Source of the DNA: Rhodospirillales bacterium
GTDB lineage: Bacteria; Pseudomonadota; Alphaproteobacteria; Rhodospirillales; Defluviicoccaceae
NCBI GenBank assembly: GCA_016793925.1
Contig: JAEULH010000026.1
Location: 22,501 to 86,500, forward strand
Direction: 5' to 3'
Length of the DNA stretch: 64,000 nt
The notes beneath the pieces were generated by a model. That model ran no database searches, had not been told where the DNA came from, and saw nothing but the letters and a program-made list of their open reading frames with translations. The position numbers were made by a program, and so were the translations under genes. This document shows, in pieces, positions 1 through 11,258 of the stretch. The number at the start of each line of letters is the position of its first letter. Within the stretch, counting starts at the first letter, position 1.

Positions 1-1025
1 TCGCTGCAGGAAACGCCGGCCATGAACATCTTGCTCTGACGAAACGGCGCGTAGTTGTAGACCTCGTCCAGGCTCTTGCCGTCAGCTTCGAACAGCCCGG
101 CGTACAGGAGGCTTGGCACGTGGGTCTCGAGCAGGGAGTGTCCCGGCCGCCACGGCTCGGCGATCTTGCCGCTGCGCGAATGACATACGCCGCATGTCTC
201 CAATTCCTTTGCCGACGTTCGCGGTGCGCTGCGACGCGCATTGCCGGTTGTCGGGTCGATGGCCCACGAGACGGCTTCCCGCTCATCGAAGTGGACGCTC
301 AGCCCGTCATCGCCTCCCGACTGCGGCCAGTCCGCGGTTTTCCGGCGCTCCGCCCAGGCGACGTGAGCCGCGCCGGGCCCGTGGCAGGCTTCGCAGCCGA
401 CGTTGATTTCGGCCCAGGTCGTGGCGTACGTGTTGCTGGCCGCGTCGTAGTTCTTGCGAAGCTCGGTCGAATGGCACTCGGCGCACTGGAAGTTCCAGGT
501 CTGATCGATGCCGGTCCAGTGGACGGGATCGCCGGCCTTGAGCCTCCGGTCGGGATAGAGGTGAAACCAGCGCTGGCCACCGGCTTCCTTCGGCCGGCTG
601 TCCCAGGCAATGCCAAGCGCCTGCATTCGGCCATCGGGAAAGGCAATCAGGTACTGCTGAAGCGGCGTGACCCCGAAGGTGTAGCGAATTTCGAAATCGG
701 CAAGCTTGCCGTCGGGTCCGTCGGTGTTGACGAAGAACTTCCCGTCCCGCTTGAAGAAGCGCGAGGTGATGTCGCCATACGTAAAGGTTGCGCCCGAGAA
801 ATCGCCGAGCACGCTGCTCTCGGTCGCTTTCTGCATGGCGAGATCGTGATGAGAACCGCGCCACGCCGTCGCTTCCGCCTGGTGGCAACCGGCGCAGGCG
901 GCGCTTCCCACGAATGCAGCGGCGGTAGCCGGGGCGTCGGCTTCCCCGCGCGTGGGCGCCGATAGCGAAACGACGAGGCCGGCGACGGCCGCCAACGCCA
1001 ACCGCTTGAGGCACAAGAACGTCAC
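1..1025 (-). CDS. Multiheme c-type cytochrome, 3' end beyond the window
   Basis: The frame is open from a GTG at 1025 to the left edge, so about 341 N-terminal residues are visible and the C-terminus is missing. A signal/anchor-like hydrophobic stretch (LALAAVAGLVVSLS) is followed by an Ala-rich linker. Four CXXCH haem sites are readable: CAGCH (882-896), CAECH (471-485), CEACH (381-395) and CGVCH (180-194); the frame ends in GVSCS at the edge, where another CxxCH would be expected. The region between haems 1 and 2 (TDGPDG, FGVTPLQQYL, FPDGRMQALGIAWDSRP) resembles periplasmic multihaem cytochromes that often carry C-terminal TPR repeats, which is family knowledge and not visible here. It should act in periplasmic electron transfer; partner unknown. 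The start is uncertain because no clear ribosome-binding site precedes GTG 1025 or TTG 1016. Confidence 0.85.
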   Translation of the reverse strand, partial: MTFLCLKRLALAAVAGLVVSLSAPTRGEADAPATAAAFVGSAACAGCHQAEATAWRGSHHDLAMQKATESSVLGDFSGATFTYGDITSRFFKRDGKFFVNTDGPDGKLADFEIRYTFGVTPLQQYLIAFPDGRMQALGIAWDSRPKEAGGQRWFHLYPDRRLKAGDPVHWTGIDQTWNFQCAECHSTELRKNYDAASNTYATTWAEINVGCEACHGPGAAHVAWAERRKTADWPQSGGDDGLSVHFDEREAVSWAIDPTTGNARRSAPRTSAKELETCGVCHSRSGKIAEPWRPGHSLLETHVPSLLYAGLFEADGKSLDEVYNYAPFRQSKMFMAGVSCS

Positions 1026-1084
1026 CGGCTTCAGGTCATGGCCAGGCTATTGAAGGCCGCTTTCACGCAGTACGGTCCTATCGC

Positions 1085-1426
1085 TTACGGCTCACCGTAG
1101 AATCGGCCGGGGCCGGCGGCGAAGCAGCCGTCGCCTTCATCGGGACAAAGCACCACAAAGGTCTTGCGATCGCCACAGCCGCTGACACCGACGGTGTATT
1201 CGGCCCGAGCGATCCCGTACAGCCTTGGGCCCTCGACGGCGGGCTCGACAACTTCTCGCGAGAGCACCGTGGGTACGACGGCAGAGCAGTTCATCTCGAA
1301 CTGCCCGCTCTTGACCGCGGTCGCCTCGGCCGAAGCCTGCTTGGAGTCGAGAAACTGCCTGTCGCTCTGGCACGCCGCCACAGCGAGCGCGACGGCGAGG
1401 AGCCCCATCGTCCATTGCTTCTGCAT
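1085..1426 (-). CDS. Small putative lipoprotein
   Basis: A 113-residue protein with a short charged N-terminus, a hydrophobic stretch and a lipobox ending in VAAC, placing the acylated cysteine at residue 19. The mature part is about 95 residues with four further cysteines, which could form disulfides in the periplasm. It starts at ATG 1426 with a GGCGGGA-like ribosome-binding site. I do not recognise the family. It lies between a multiheme cytochrome and a FadL-type porin on the same strand, but with gaps of about 60 and 100 bases, so co-transcription is possible and not shown. Confidence 0.7.
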   Translation of the reverse strand: MQKQWTMGLLAVALAVAACQSDRQFLDSKQASAEATAVKSGQFEMNCSAVVPTVLSREVVEPAVEGPRLYGIARAEYTVGVSGCGDRKTFVVLCPDEGDGCFAAGPGRFYGEP

Positions 1427-1526
1427 AGAATCCCGCCTTCCGAACCGTCACATCCGAGAGCGCCTGTCGCTCACGGACGCTGAGTACATTTCTCCACTTC
1501 GCCAGTGTGGCACTCTTGATCCGAAT

Positions 1527-2795
1527 TCAGAATTTCCAGTTCAATGTCGCGTTGAAAAAGTGGATCTCGTTGGTGGAGTAGTCTCCCTGGAGCGTACCGG
1601 CGAGCGGCTTGCTGCGACTCAGGTCGGCATCGCCGAGGTTCACGTATTCGTAAGCGACGCCGACCGTGGCACGCTCGTTGAGCGCATACTGGACCCCGGT
1701 GCCGATGCGAAACTGGCGGTCGAGCGGCAATGCCGGAGTTCGCTGACTTTTCGACATCGGCGAGGTGTCGTAGGCGAAACCGACGGACCACAACCACGCC
1801 GGCGCGAAGCGATAACGCCCGCCGATCGCGAAGCCCCATGTGTCGTTGTAGTCGAGATCGGTGGTGGCGCTGCCGCTGGTGGTTGACGTGACCTCCAGGG
1901 TCGGCTGCCCGAACTGGCTCCATTGCTGCCAGACGACGTTGCCGACAATGGCGATGGTGTCGGTTATGTCGTGGTAGCCGCTGATCATAACCTGGTTGGG
2001 TATGGTCAGGCCGAGATCGATCTTCGAGCCGCTCAACCCTGACACGTCGAGCGCGTCGGAGAAAAGCGGGCCGAGGTTGTTGGTCTTGGGCCGATCCTTG
2101 AAGTCGAGTTTGACCTGCGACTGGTAGGTGATGCCGAAGCGTGTGCCCTCCACCGGCTCGATGAGGATGCCGGCCATACCGCCGTAGCCGACGTCGCCGG
2201 AGTCCACGGAAATGCTGCCGTCGCCGCCATCGAGCACGTCGTTAATGCCCGTCTTGTAATCCAGCTTGCCGTAAATGATCTGCGCGCCGGCGCCGATCGA
2301 CAGCCAGCGGTTGATCCGGTAGGCGGCGACCGGGTAGGCGCCGAGGGTTACCAGTTCGGACTTCAGGCTGTAATAGCGGCCGGACCAGTTGCTCTGGTAC
2401 TGGGCGGACAGGCCGAAGTTGGACCCCAGGGAAAGGCCGAACTTGATATCGGGCGATGCGCTGTAAACGAAATACGCACCCAGCCCCGGGATGAACCCGA
2501 GCGCATTGCCGCCGTTCCCGCCCGATACCGTGGTTGCGCTGTCTCGGTCGAAGCGGCTCACGCCATAAGCCGGCTGGATCCCGACAAGGATCTGCGATTG
2601 ATCGAGCCGGGTCATGCCGGCGGGGTTGCCGAACGCGATCGCCGCGTTGTCCGCAGTCGCCGCCCGTCCCGCGGCTGCCGTGCCGAGATCGGGCGTCCCC
2701 ATCTCGGTGAGGAACAGCCCCGCCGCATGCGATGGCACGGCCAGAGCCGCCGCGACAACGCCCGCGACTGCCGCAAGGGTTCGCTTGCCGCACAC
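1527..2795 (-). CDS. OmpP1/FadL/TodX-family outer-membrane transport protein
   Basis: A 422-residue outer-membrane beta-barrel of the FadL family, which passes long-chain fatty acids and other hydrophobic molecules across the outer membrane. A signal peptide ends near PSHA-A (residues 21-25). The family N-terminal hatch motif is clear: GLFLTEMGTPDLGTA followed by AIAFGNPAG with NPAG at 57-60. The C-terminus has alternating barrel strands and ends in WKF, the usual terminal aromatic of outer-membrane proteins. The start is GTG 2795, preceded by a strong GGAGGGGG ribosome-binding site. Substrate cannot be read from sequence; fatty acids and aromatic hydrocarbons are both known for the family. 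Confidence 0.92.
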   Translation of the reverse strand: MCGKRTLAAVAGVVAAALAVPSHAAGLFLTEMGTPDLGTAAAGRAATADNAAIAFGNPAGMTRLDQSQILVGIQPAYGVSRFDRDSATTVSGGNGGNALGFIPGLGAYFVYSASPDIKFGLSLGSNFGLSAQYQSNWSGRYYSLKSELVTLGAYPVAAYRINRWLSIGAGAQIIYGKLDYKTGINDVLDGGDGSISVDSGDVGYGGMAGILIEPVEGTRFGITYQSQVKLDFKDRPKTNNLGPLFSDALDVSGLSGSKIDLGLTIPNQVMISGYHDITDTIAIVGNVVWQQWSQFGQPTLEVTSTTSGSATTDLDYNDTWGFAIGGRYRFAPAWLWSVGFAYDTSPMSKSQRTPALPLDRQFRIGTGVQYALNERATVGVAYEYVNLGDADLSRSKPLAGTLQGDYSTNEIHFFNATLNWKF

Positions 2796-2861
2796 CGCCC
2801 CCTCCTTGCCCTCACGTAGCGCCGCTTTCGTCCAGCCGCCTCTCAGGCGACTAAACGTGCC

Positions 2862-3176
2862 CTACTTGACCTTGCACTTGCTTTTTATTTTCGCGATCTC
2901 GTTGCTGAGAATCTGGTTATAGTCACCGCTCGCCATGTCGATACGATCGCCTTCGGTCTGGGTTGCGACCCCGACAAGGAAGCCGACCGGCACAATAGAA
3001 ACGACACCTTCCGCAATGCGCTCTTCGACGTTCGCCTTCTCGGCCCGAAGCATCCGAATGTCGCCTTCCGCGGTAGCGCAATTTATGGGAGCGACTTCTG
3101 CCGCCTTCACTTCCTTCGCTTCTTTTTGGGCGACGCACCCGCTCAGCACGACCGCAGCCGCGAAGACGCTGATCAT
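2862..3176 (-). CDS. Small putative lipoprotein
   Basis: A 104-residue protein starting at ATG 3176, chosen because it is preceded by GGGAGGGA and gives an immediate lipoprotein signal peptide with lipobox LSGC (acyl cysteine 14). An upstream in-frame start at 3281 would bury the signal. The mature part has a Lys/Glu-rich segment, a predicted helix (residues 38-55), a short hydrophobic glycine-containing patch (VVSIVPVGFLVGVAT) and a Lys-rich C-terminus containing a cysteine. Lipoproteins of this arrangement occur in proteobacteria without assigned function. It sits upstream of the FadL-type gene on the same strand with a 66-base gap. Confidence 0.72.
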   Translation of the reverse strand: MISVFAAAVVLSGCVAQKEAKEVKAAEVAPINCATAEGDIRMLRAEKANVEERIAEGVVSIVPVGFLVGVATQTEGDRIDMASGDYNQILSNEIAKIKSKCKVK

Positions 3177-3539
3177 GGATCTCACCGGTCCCTCCCTCGA
3201 GATGGTTCGTTGTCTCGCACCTCGGGCCAGAATCTCGCCCGTCGTTACGACCCCCGCAACTTGCAGAGCCCACCTTCGCACCTTTTGCCAATACTCGCAA
3301 TGGCGCCGGGCCGACCGACTTGATCCGGGAAACTAAAGCCGGCAGGTGGGCGCGCCAGCCTGCGCTAGGAATGCGCGCCCGCTCTGTGCTTGCCCGCTCC
3401 GTGCGGGCCCGTCATTGCCGAATTACACGCCGATAGGGAAGCAGCCATCGCTTCGCCCCTCCCGATGCATCGGAGGCAGGCAGGCCGAGACGTTGATTTG
3501 GCGAGGTCCGCTGTCTCGCGCCCTGCGGCGTGCGACGCG
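3177..3539. other. Intergenic region with two small inverted repeats
   Basis: No gene is supported in these 363 bases. It lies downstream of the ATP synthase b gene and upstream of a small lipoprotein gene. A perfect 6-bp stem (GCCCGC/GCGGGC, 3392-3408) and an imperfect inverted repeat around GATGCATC (3458-3476) are present; neither has a T-tract, so neither is a convincing intrinsic terminator for the atp operon. Confidence 0.4.
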
Positions 3540-4094
3540 TCAGTTCAGTCGCTTCGGCAGCTCGTAGATCGCCGCATCGATAAGCTCGTCGGCGCGTGCG
3601 CCGCTGACCCTCTCGACGAGGAGCCGTCGGGTCGCCTCCAGGGCGATCTCGGTCGCGCGGGCGCGGACCTCGGCGACGGCCGACGCTTCCGCCTGGGCGA
3701 TCCGGTCGTAGGCAAGCTGCTCGCGCCGCTTGAGCGACCGCTCCAGGTCCTGGGCCGCCTGATCCGAGAGCCGGTCGGCCTCCCGACGCGCCATCTCGAC
3801 GACGGTTTCTGCCTCGGCAGTCGCGTCACGCTGCTTTCGCTCATAGGTGGCAAGAAGCTGCTGGGCCTCTTCGGCCAGCCGCGTCGCCTCGTCGACCTGG
3901 TCCTTGATCCGCTGCGCCCGGTCGTCGAGGGCGGCGGTAACGACGCGCAGCGCCGTCCGCCCGACCAGAAGGACGAAGATGACGAAGGCGACGAAGACCC
4001 AGAACTCGGCCTCGAGATAGAACGGCTCGGCCCCGTGCTCCGCCGCGTGCTCGGCGGCGACCTCCGCCGCAAACGCCGTTGCCGCCCATGCCAT
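3540..4094 (-). CDS. atpF: ATP synthase F0 subunit b
   Basis: Peripheral-stalk subunit of the F1F0 ATP synthase, 184 residues. A short N-terminus with repeated AAEHAAEHG-like segments is followed by one membrane helix (about residues 28-50) and a long charged coiled coil ending in YELPKRLN. The stop codon of the b' gene overlaps this ATG by one base (TGATG), so translation is likely coupled; a GTG three bases upstream is an alternative. It is the last gene of an F0-only operon. The presence of separate b and b' genes is typical of alphaproteobacteria and photosynthetic bacteria, where the two form a heterodimer. Confidence 0.95.
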   Translation of the reverse strand: MAWAATAFAAEVAAEHAAEHGAEPFYLEAEFWVFVAFVIFVLLVGRTALRVVTAALDDRAQRIKDQVDEATRLAEEAQQLLATYERKQRDATAEAETVVEMARREADRLSDQAAQDLERSLKRREQLAYDRIAQAEASAVAEVRARATEIALEATRRLLVERVSGARADELIDAAIYELPKRLN

Positions 4095-4585
4095 CACGCG
4101 TGCTCCCGCATGGCGCCGTCAACCGCGTTGCTCACGGCCGATGAATCGAGCTTCTCGCCGACGAGACGCTCCACCGCCGCTCCGGCCACCTCGACCGCAA
4201 GCCCGCGGAGCTCGCCGACGGCCTGGTCGCGGGCTGCCGCGATGCGGGTTTCCGCCGCCGCCACTTCGGCGCTCAGCCGATCGTTGAGTTCGGCGTGGCG
4301 TTTGGCGGCGTCACGCGCGGCGCGCTCACGGACCGTGTGAACCTGGTCCTGAGCCTTCGCCCTGGCGTCCGTCATCAGCTTTTCGTAGGCCGCCACCGCC
4401 GATTCCGCGTCCTGCTTCAGGCTCTCCGCCCGCCGCAGGCTGTCGCTGATGCGAAACTCGCGATCTTCAAGGATGCTCGATACCCGCGGCAGCGCGACCC
4501 GCGCCATCAGCAGATAGAGGAGGACGAACGTGATGATCAGCCAGACGAGCTGGGGTGACCATACGGTTGGGTCGAACTGGGGCAC
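4094..4585 (-). CDS. atpG: ATP synthase F0 subunit b'
   Basis: Second peripheral-stalk subunit (b'), 163 residues. The motif PQFDPTVWSPQLVWLIITF at the N-terminus and a single membrane helix (about 13-35) followed by PRVSSILEDRE match the b' family; the rest is a charged coiled coil. It lies between subunit c and subunit b with a one-base overlap to the latter. Naming in databases varies (atpG, atpX or atpF'). No irregularity was seen. Confidence 0.94.
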   Translation of the reverse strand: MPQFDPTVWSPQLVWLIITFVLLYLLMARVALPRVSSILEDREFRISDSLRRAESLKQDAESAVAAYEKLMTDARAKAQDQVHTVRERAARDAAKRHAELNDRLSAEVAAAETRIAAARDQAVGELRGLAVEVAGAAVERLVGEKLDSSAVSNAVDGAMREHA

Positions 4586-4661
4586 ATGGCCCTCCCGCGG
4601 GCTACTCGAACGAGGCGAAGACGATCAAAAGGAGCGCTGAGGATGCGCGTCGGGCGTTCGC

Positions 4662-4889
4662 TCAGGTAACGAACATGAGCATCAGCGCGACGACGAGAGC
4701 ATAGAGCGCCACCGCCTCGACGAGTGCGAAGCCGACCCACATGGGCAGCTGCACGACCGGCTGCGCCGCCGGGTTGCGGGCAAGAGAAGCGATCGTGGTC
4801 GCGAAGATATTGCCGATACCCGCGCCAACTCCCCCCAATCCGACCACGGCGATACCGGCGCCAATCATCTTTGCTGCATCAACGTCCAT
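4662..4889 (-). CDS. atpE: ATP synthase F0 subunit c
   Basis: The proteolipid of the rotor ring, 75 residues in two membrane helices. The start was set at ATG 4889 because MDVDAAKMIGAGIAV is the normal alphaproteobacterial N-terminus; the preceding ATG at 4892 would add one Met, and longer upstream frames are not family-like. Helix 1 carries the glycine-rich ring-packing motif (GLGGVGAGIG, residues 17-26), the polar loop contains ARNP (37-40), and helix 2 carries the ion-binding carboxylate Glu58 (LVEAVAL). No extra sodium-type liganding pattern was identified, so proton coupling is the default inference. Confidence 0.96.
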   Translation of the reverse strand: MDVDAAKMIGAGIAVVGLGGVGAGIGNIFATTIASLARNPAAQPVVQLPMWVGFALVEAVALYALVVALMLMFVT

Positions 4890-4971
4890 CATCCAGTCCC
4901 CATCCAAGGGTTGCAAAATCTTTTCTTCTAAAGGACCGGCCCCTCGCCGTTCCCCGGTGCTCTCGCTCTGC

Positions 4972-5694
4972 TTAATGCATGTGCAGGGCGTCGTTGAGGT
5001 AGATACACGACAAGACCGCAAAAACATAGGCCTGCAAGAAGGCGACAAGCATCTCGAGGCCGGTCAAGCCGATGACGGCGGCGAGCGGCACCACGCCGGC
5101 GATGCCGAGCGCCGCAACAAAGCCGGCGAAGACCTTGAGCAGGGTGTGGCCGGCGGTCATGTTGGCGAACAGACGCAGCGACAAGCTGATCGGCCGGGTG
5201 AAGTAGGACAGGATTTCGATCGGCACCAGGATGGGCGCGATGAACCACGGCGTCCCGTGCGGCAGGAAAAAGCTCAGGAAGTGCAGGCCGTGCTTGATGA
5301 AGCCGATGATCGTCGTGCCGATGAAGACGACGAGAGCCATGCCCAGCGTCACGGCCAGATGGCTCGTGAACGTAAAGCTGTAAGGCACGATCCCCAGCAT
5401 GTTGCCGAACAAAATAAAAACGAAAAGAGAGAAAATGAAGGGAAAGTACTTTCTGCCTTCGGTGCCCACGTTCGTTCGCACCATGTTGGCGACGAACTCG
5501 TACGTGATTTCGGCCATCGATTGCCATCGCCCCGGAATGAGCGACTTCTCCCGCGTGCTCGCGATCAGGAAGAGCGACGCCAGCCCAACGGCAATCACCA
5601 TGAACAGGCTCGAGTTCGTGAAGGAGGCATCGACGACGCCGAGATCGACGTCGAGGATTTTCTCGATCGTGAATTGTTCGATCGGACTGGCCAC
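4972..5694 (-). CDS. atpB: ATP synthase F0 subunit a
   Basis: Membrane subunit that forms the two proton half-channels against the c-ring, 240 residues. The family signature ISLSLRLFANMTAGH is present, with the essential arginine at position 174. The N-terminus (SPIEQFTIEKI, then SNSSLFMVI-like first helix) and the segment FPFIFSLFVFILFGNMLG are typical of alphaproteobacterial subunit a. It begins at ATG 5694, three bases after the end of atpI, and precedes atpE by about 80 bases. Confidence 0.96.
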   Translation of the reverse strand: MASPIEQFTIEKILDVDLGVVDASFTNSSLFMVIAVGLASLFLIASTREKSLIPGRWQSMAEITYEFVANMVRTNVGTEGRKYFPFIFSLFVFILFGNMLGIVPYSFTFTSHLAVTLGMALVVFIGTTIIGFIKHGLHFLSFFLPHGTPWFIAPILVPIEILSYFTRPISLSLRLFANMTAGHTLLKVFAGFVAALGIAGVVPLAAVIGLTGLEMLVAFLQAYVFAVLSCIYLNDALHMH

Positions 5695-5697
5695 GCG

Positions 5698-6087
5698 TTA
5701 TTGCCCCTTTTCCCGCCGTCCGGTGGCCGGCATTTGTTTTTCATTTTCCGTCCCGGCGGGTTCGCCCCCCGCCGGTCGGTAGCCTAGCGCCATGCCCATC
5801 CCCGTCGTCATCCGGTAGACATTGAGCACGCCGGACGCCGCGCCGAGGAAAAAGAACACAACGAACAGCCAGGGCTTCGTGTGCAGCCAGGCATCGAGCA
5901 ACCAGCCAAGTCCCGCGCCCACCGCAATCCCGGTCACCAGATAGGTCGTGACCGTGAATGCGACCCCCAAACCCGTCGTCGGCTCGTCGACCGCCGGCCT
6001 GTGCGTCGGAGACTCGCAGCGTCCCCGCAACTGCTTCAGCCGCTCCTCGAAATCCCTCAGCGGGGAGGATTGGGGTTCATCGCTCAT
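5698..6087 (-). CDS. atpI: ATP synthase accessory protein I
   Basis: A 129-residue AtpI/AtpZ-type protein, which assists c-ring assembly or magnesium supply in other bacteria. The start ATG 6087 (MSDEPQSSPLRDF) is chosen over an upstream in-frame start at 6168, which would add a non-conserved extension and overlap the promoter. It has a charged N-terminal third, two membrane helices separated by a short loop (about residues 42-65 and 72-95), the glycine-rich YLVTGIAVGAGLGWLLD, and a polar C-terminal tail. It is the first gene of the F0 operon. F1 genes (atpHAGDC) are absent here and must lie elsewhere, as is usual in alphaproteobacteria. Confidence 0.9.
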   Translation of the reverse strand: MSDEPQSSPLRDFEERLKQLRGRCESPTHRPAVDEPTTGLGVAFTVTTYLVTGIAVGAGLGWLLDAWLHTKPWLFVVFFFLGAASGVLNVYRMTTGMGMALGYRPAGGEPAGTENEKQMPATGRREKGQ

Positions 6088-6138
6088 CAACTGTTCAACC
6101 CGACGCCCGAGACTACGACCGAGGCACGGGCGAGGCGA

Positions 6139-6168
6139 ACCATAGAAGCGGGCATTTACGGCTGTCAA
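6139..6168 (-). promoter_or_regulatory. Candidate sigma70-type promoter of the F0 operon
   Basis: On the minus strand a perfect -35 hexamer TTGACA (6163-6168) is separated by 18 bases from TATGGT (6139-6144), about 50 bases before the atpI start codon. The position upstream of the first gene of the operon and the leader length fit a housekeeping promoter. This is pattern matching, without transcript data. Confidence 0.5.
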
Positions 6169-6241
6169 GCGTCAAGCCGGCCAAGCGGTCCGCCGGCGCA
6201 TGCCTTAACGGGCTGAAACACTTGCACATTGCGAAGTAATC

Positions 6242-9784
<3,543 letters not shown>

Positions 9785-9873
9785 GGCCGAATTGGTTCGC
9801 TAGATCAAATTGCCTGGCTGATCGAACATCCGAGGGCAGGAAGTTGCCCGGTACACTGCGTCACGCATTCTTC

Positions 9874-9891
9874 TGCGCCGAAGCGGGCGCA
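9874..9891 (-). terminator. Hairpin after the DsbA-like gene
   Basis: A perfect 6-bp stem TGCGCC/GGCGCA with a 6-base loop lies 12 bases past the stop codon of the DsbA-like gene on the minus strand. No T-tract follows, so it may be a weak terminator or RNA-stabilising hairpin before smc. Confidence 0.3.
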
Positions 9892-9903
9892 TATGGCCGA
9901 CAC

Positions 9904-10506
9904 CTAGCGGGTTTTCGCCGAGGCCGCGTCGATCGCCTCGCTGAACGCCTCGAAGCTCTGCTCGCCGGTGAGCTTCTTGCCGCCGATGACGAAGGACGGG
10001 GTGGAGTTGATCCCGTACTCCTTCTGGGCCTCCTGGGCTCGCTGCTGGATCGCCTGAATGAGAGCCTTGTTCTCGAGGCAGGCGTTGAAGTCGCTTTCGG
10101 ACAGGCCGGCAAGCTGGCTCCGGATCTTCAGCTCCTTGAGCGGATCGGTGCTCTGCGTCCAGGCAGCCTGATCGCGGTACAGCATCTCGATAAAGCCGAA
10201 GCGGCGCGCCGGGTCGACGCAATGCGAGACGACCGCCGCTGCCAGCGCCGCCCGGTCCAGGGGGAAGTCGCGGTAAACGAGGCGCGCCTTGCCGGTGTCG
10301 ATGTAGGTCTCCTTGATCTTCGGCATGGTCTCGCGATGGAAGGCGGCGCAGTGCGGACAGGTCAGCGACGAAAATTCGAGAATGGTGACCGGCGCCTGCG
10401 GATCGCCGATCGTCGTCTCCGACATCGGATCGGCAGCGGCGGATGGCCGGGGCGCGCCGAGGGCGCCGCCGAGGAGAATGACGACAACCGCAACAGCTTG
10501 TATCAT
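9904..10506 (-). CDS. DsbA-family periplasmic thiol oxidoreductase
   Basis: A 200-residue thioredoxin-fold protein exported to the periplasm. The start ATG 10506 gives a signal peptide directly (MIQAVAVVVILLGGALG); an upstream in-frame start at 10575 would bury it. The active site is CPHC (Cys50-Cys53) in FSSLTCPHCAAFH and the cis-proline loop is STPSF followed by VIGG. The domain order and length match the DsbA/DsbG-like 'thioredoxin_4' group rather than classical DsbA. It probably introduces or isomerises disulfides in exported proteins. It lies between DUF721 and smc on the same strand, spacings of about 140 and 120 bases. Confidence 0.92.
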   Translation of the reverse strand: MIQAVAVVVILLGGALGAPRPSAAADPMSETTIGDPQAPVTILEFSSLTCPHCAAFHRETMPKIKETYIDTGKARLVYRDFPLDRAALAAAVVSHCVDPARRFGFIEMLYRDQAAWTQSTDPLKELKIRSQLAGLSESDFNACLENKALIQAIQQRAQEAQKEYGINSTPSFVIGGKKLTGEQSFEAFSEAIDAASAKTR

Positions 10507-10647
10507 GTGCCGCAAGATCGACCCCTTTGCTACAATATGTGGACCAACAATACCCTCTGCGGCGCACCCGCACAAGGACCGCTTGTACGCATCGCATTGC
10601 GGCCGTCGCCCACAACCGCGGCGCGCGGCGGGTCGCGGGGCGGACGA

Positions 10648-11181
10648 TCAGGACTGCGGTTCCCGGCGGCTGCGGCCGATCACGGCGCGACCGAGGGCGT
10701 CGAGGGTCGCGCGTAACGCCGCGTCGCCGACACCCGCGAGCCGCGCGTTCAGTCGCCTCTCCTCCTCGCCGGTCAATGGCCGCGGCGGCGGCGGCCGTTC
10801 GGCGATTTGCGCAGGCGCCGAAACCGGTCCCTGGATCAGCTTGACCCGGTCAATGGCGCGATGGCCGAAATAGGCGTTGATCCGCTCGATCAGGATCGGC
10901 TCAAGGTGCTGCAACTCCATGGCGAGGCTGCCCGACGCCACCCGCAGCCGCAGCGTGCCGCCGCTGCTGCGCTTCGGCGGATAGGCGATGCGTTCCGGTA
11001 CGCAACTGGCCGCCAGTCGCTCGCCGACGATCGTCGGCCATTCCGCCATCAATGCGCCGCGCGCGAACCCCCGCCGCGCGATGATCGGCCCGGTGAGCGC
11101 CGCCACCGCTTCGCCCAGCGCTCGCGGCCCGCCGCCGCGCGGACGCGGCGCCCTCGGCGCCGGCTCGGTCGGTTCAGCCAT
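10648..11181 (-). CDS. DUF721/DciA-like protein
   Basis: A 177-residue protein with the DUF721 domain over about residues 20-115 (pattern RRGFARGALMAEWPTIVGERLAA interrupted by family-typical charged positions, then LRLRVASGSLAMELQHLEPILIERIN). DUF721 includes DciA, the helicase-loading factor found in bacteria without DnaC; whether this copy loads DnaB is inferred from the family. The N-terminus is Pro/Arg-rich and the C-terminus holds a second short helical segment. ATG 11181 is used because of the AGGA site just upstream; a longer frame from 11409 would be GC-driven low-complexity sequence. It is divergent from mutY with 77 bases between starts. Confidence 0.85.
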   Translation of the reverse strand: MAEPTEPAPRAPRPRGGGPRALGEAVAALTGPIIARRGFARGALMAEWPTIVGERLAASCVPERIAYPPKRSSGGTLRLRVASGSLAMELQHLEPILIERINAYFGHRAIDRVKLIQGPVSAPAQIAERPPPPRPLTGEEERRLNARLAGVGDAALRATLDALGRAVIGRSRREPQS

Positions 11182-11258
11182 GGGCGGTCCTTCTTGCTGC
11201 AGACCCCATGTTATGCTCCGCAACGCCCGCGAACAACGAGCAACGGCCTCCTCTGACG

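Noticed and set aside
3392..3408. GCCCGC/GCGGGC hairpin as terminator of the atp operon
   Set aside because: Stem is short, lies 130 bases beyond the stop and has no T-tract.
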